DNA from: Gammaproteobacteria bacterium
Lineage (GTDB): Bacteria > Pseudomonadota > Gammaproteobacteria > UBA7966
Direction: 5' to 3'
DNA: 15,005 nt
NCBI GenBank assembly: GCA_003485715.1
Contig: DNIF01000136.1
Location: 8,069-23,073 of the forward strand
Part shown: in pieces, positions 14,976-15,005 of the stretch
How the letters are laid out: the number at the start of each line of letters is the position of its first letter
How positions within the stretch are numbered: position 1 is the stretch's first letter
The notes under the pieces: model-generated
What the model was told of the DNA's origin: nothing
What the model saw: only the letters and a program-made list of their open reading frames with translations
The model's database searches: none
Made by a program: the position numbers and the translations under genes

Positions 14976-15005
14976 GTGGTCGGCTACGGGAGCACAGCCA
15001 AAATG

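Noticed and set aside
14988..15005. Start of another gene at the right edge (ATG at 15003 with GGGAG upstream)
   Set aside because: Only the start codon would lie in the window, the spacing is about 10 bases, and nothing of the product can be read.

Overview
The window is about 65% GC by eye (estimated, not counted), densely coding, and reads as chromosomal DNA of a heterotrophic Pseudomonadota, either gamma- or betaproteobacterial; I cannot settle which. The grounds are the E. coli-like RppH, GltA, SucA and SucB, the malate dehydrogenase of the type common in Betaproteobacteria and some Gammaproteobacteria, a PHB-type phaA-phaB pair and an exosortase-sorted surface protein. I see no transposase, integrase, CRISPR array, tRNA or rRNA.

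Left part (1-2540). The 3' end of a TPR-like protein gene is followed by a secreted protein with an N-terminal signal peptide and a C-terminal PEP-CTERM-like sorting signal of variant form (PVPGT, a hydrophobic helix, then RRR). In front of it lies a good sigma-54 promoter candidate (334-349), with a perfect inverted repeat TGTAA-N8-TTACA 65 bases further upstream. This is the architecture expected for RpoN plus an enhancer-binding activator, as described for PrsK/PrsR-controlled PEP-CTERM genes. A strong intrinsic terminator ends the gene. Two small unrecognised secreted proteins follow.

Middle (2593-4086). rppH, for the Nudix RNA pyrophosphohydrolase, is divergent from a HAD-IB phosphatase gene. 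The phosphatase carries seven perfect tandem copies of a hexanucleotide, giving a (Thr-Gly)7 insert.

TCA block (4151-12633). gltA and mdh read leftward; sucA, sucB and lpd read rightward from the shared 304-base intergenic region. Together they supply citrate synthase, malate dehydrogenase and the complete 2-oxoglutarate dehydrogenase complex (E1, E2 and its own E3).

Right part (13043-14975). phaA and phaB, separated by 4 bases, condense two acetyl-CoA and reduce acetoacetyl-CoA to 3-hydroxybutyryl-CoA, the first two steps of polyhydroxybutyrate synthesis. They are preceded by a 409-base leader with short repeats and mutually exclusive hairpins. The window therefore puts the two major fates of acetyl-CoA, oxidation and storage, side by side. 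No phaC is visible; an ATG occupies the last three bases of the window.

The most interesting signal is the sigma-54/inverted-repeat control region of the exosortase substrate. Next are the hexanucleotide tract inside the HAD enzyme and the structured phaA leader. I found no wholly unknown multi-gene system; most of the window is well-known central metabolism.
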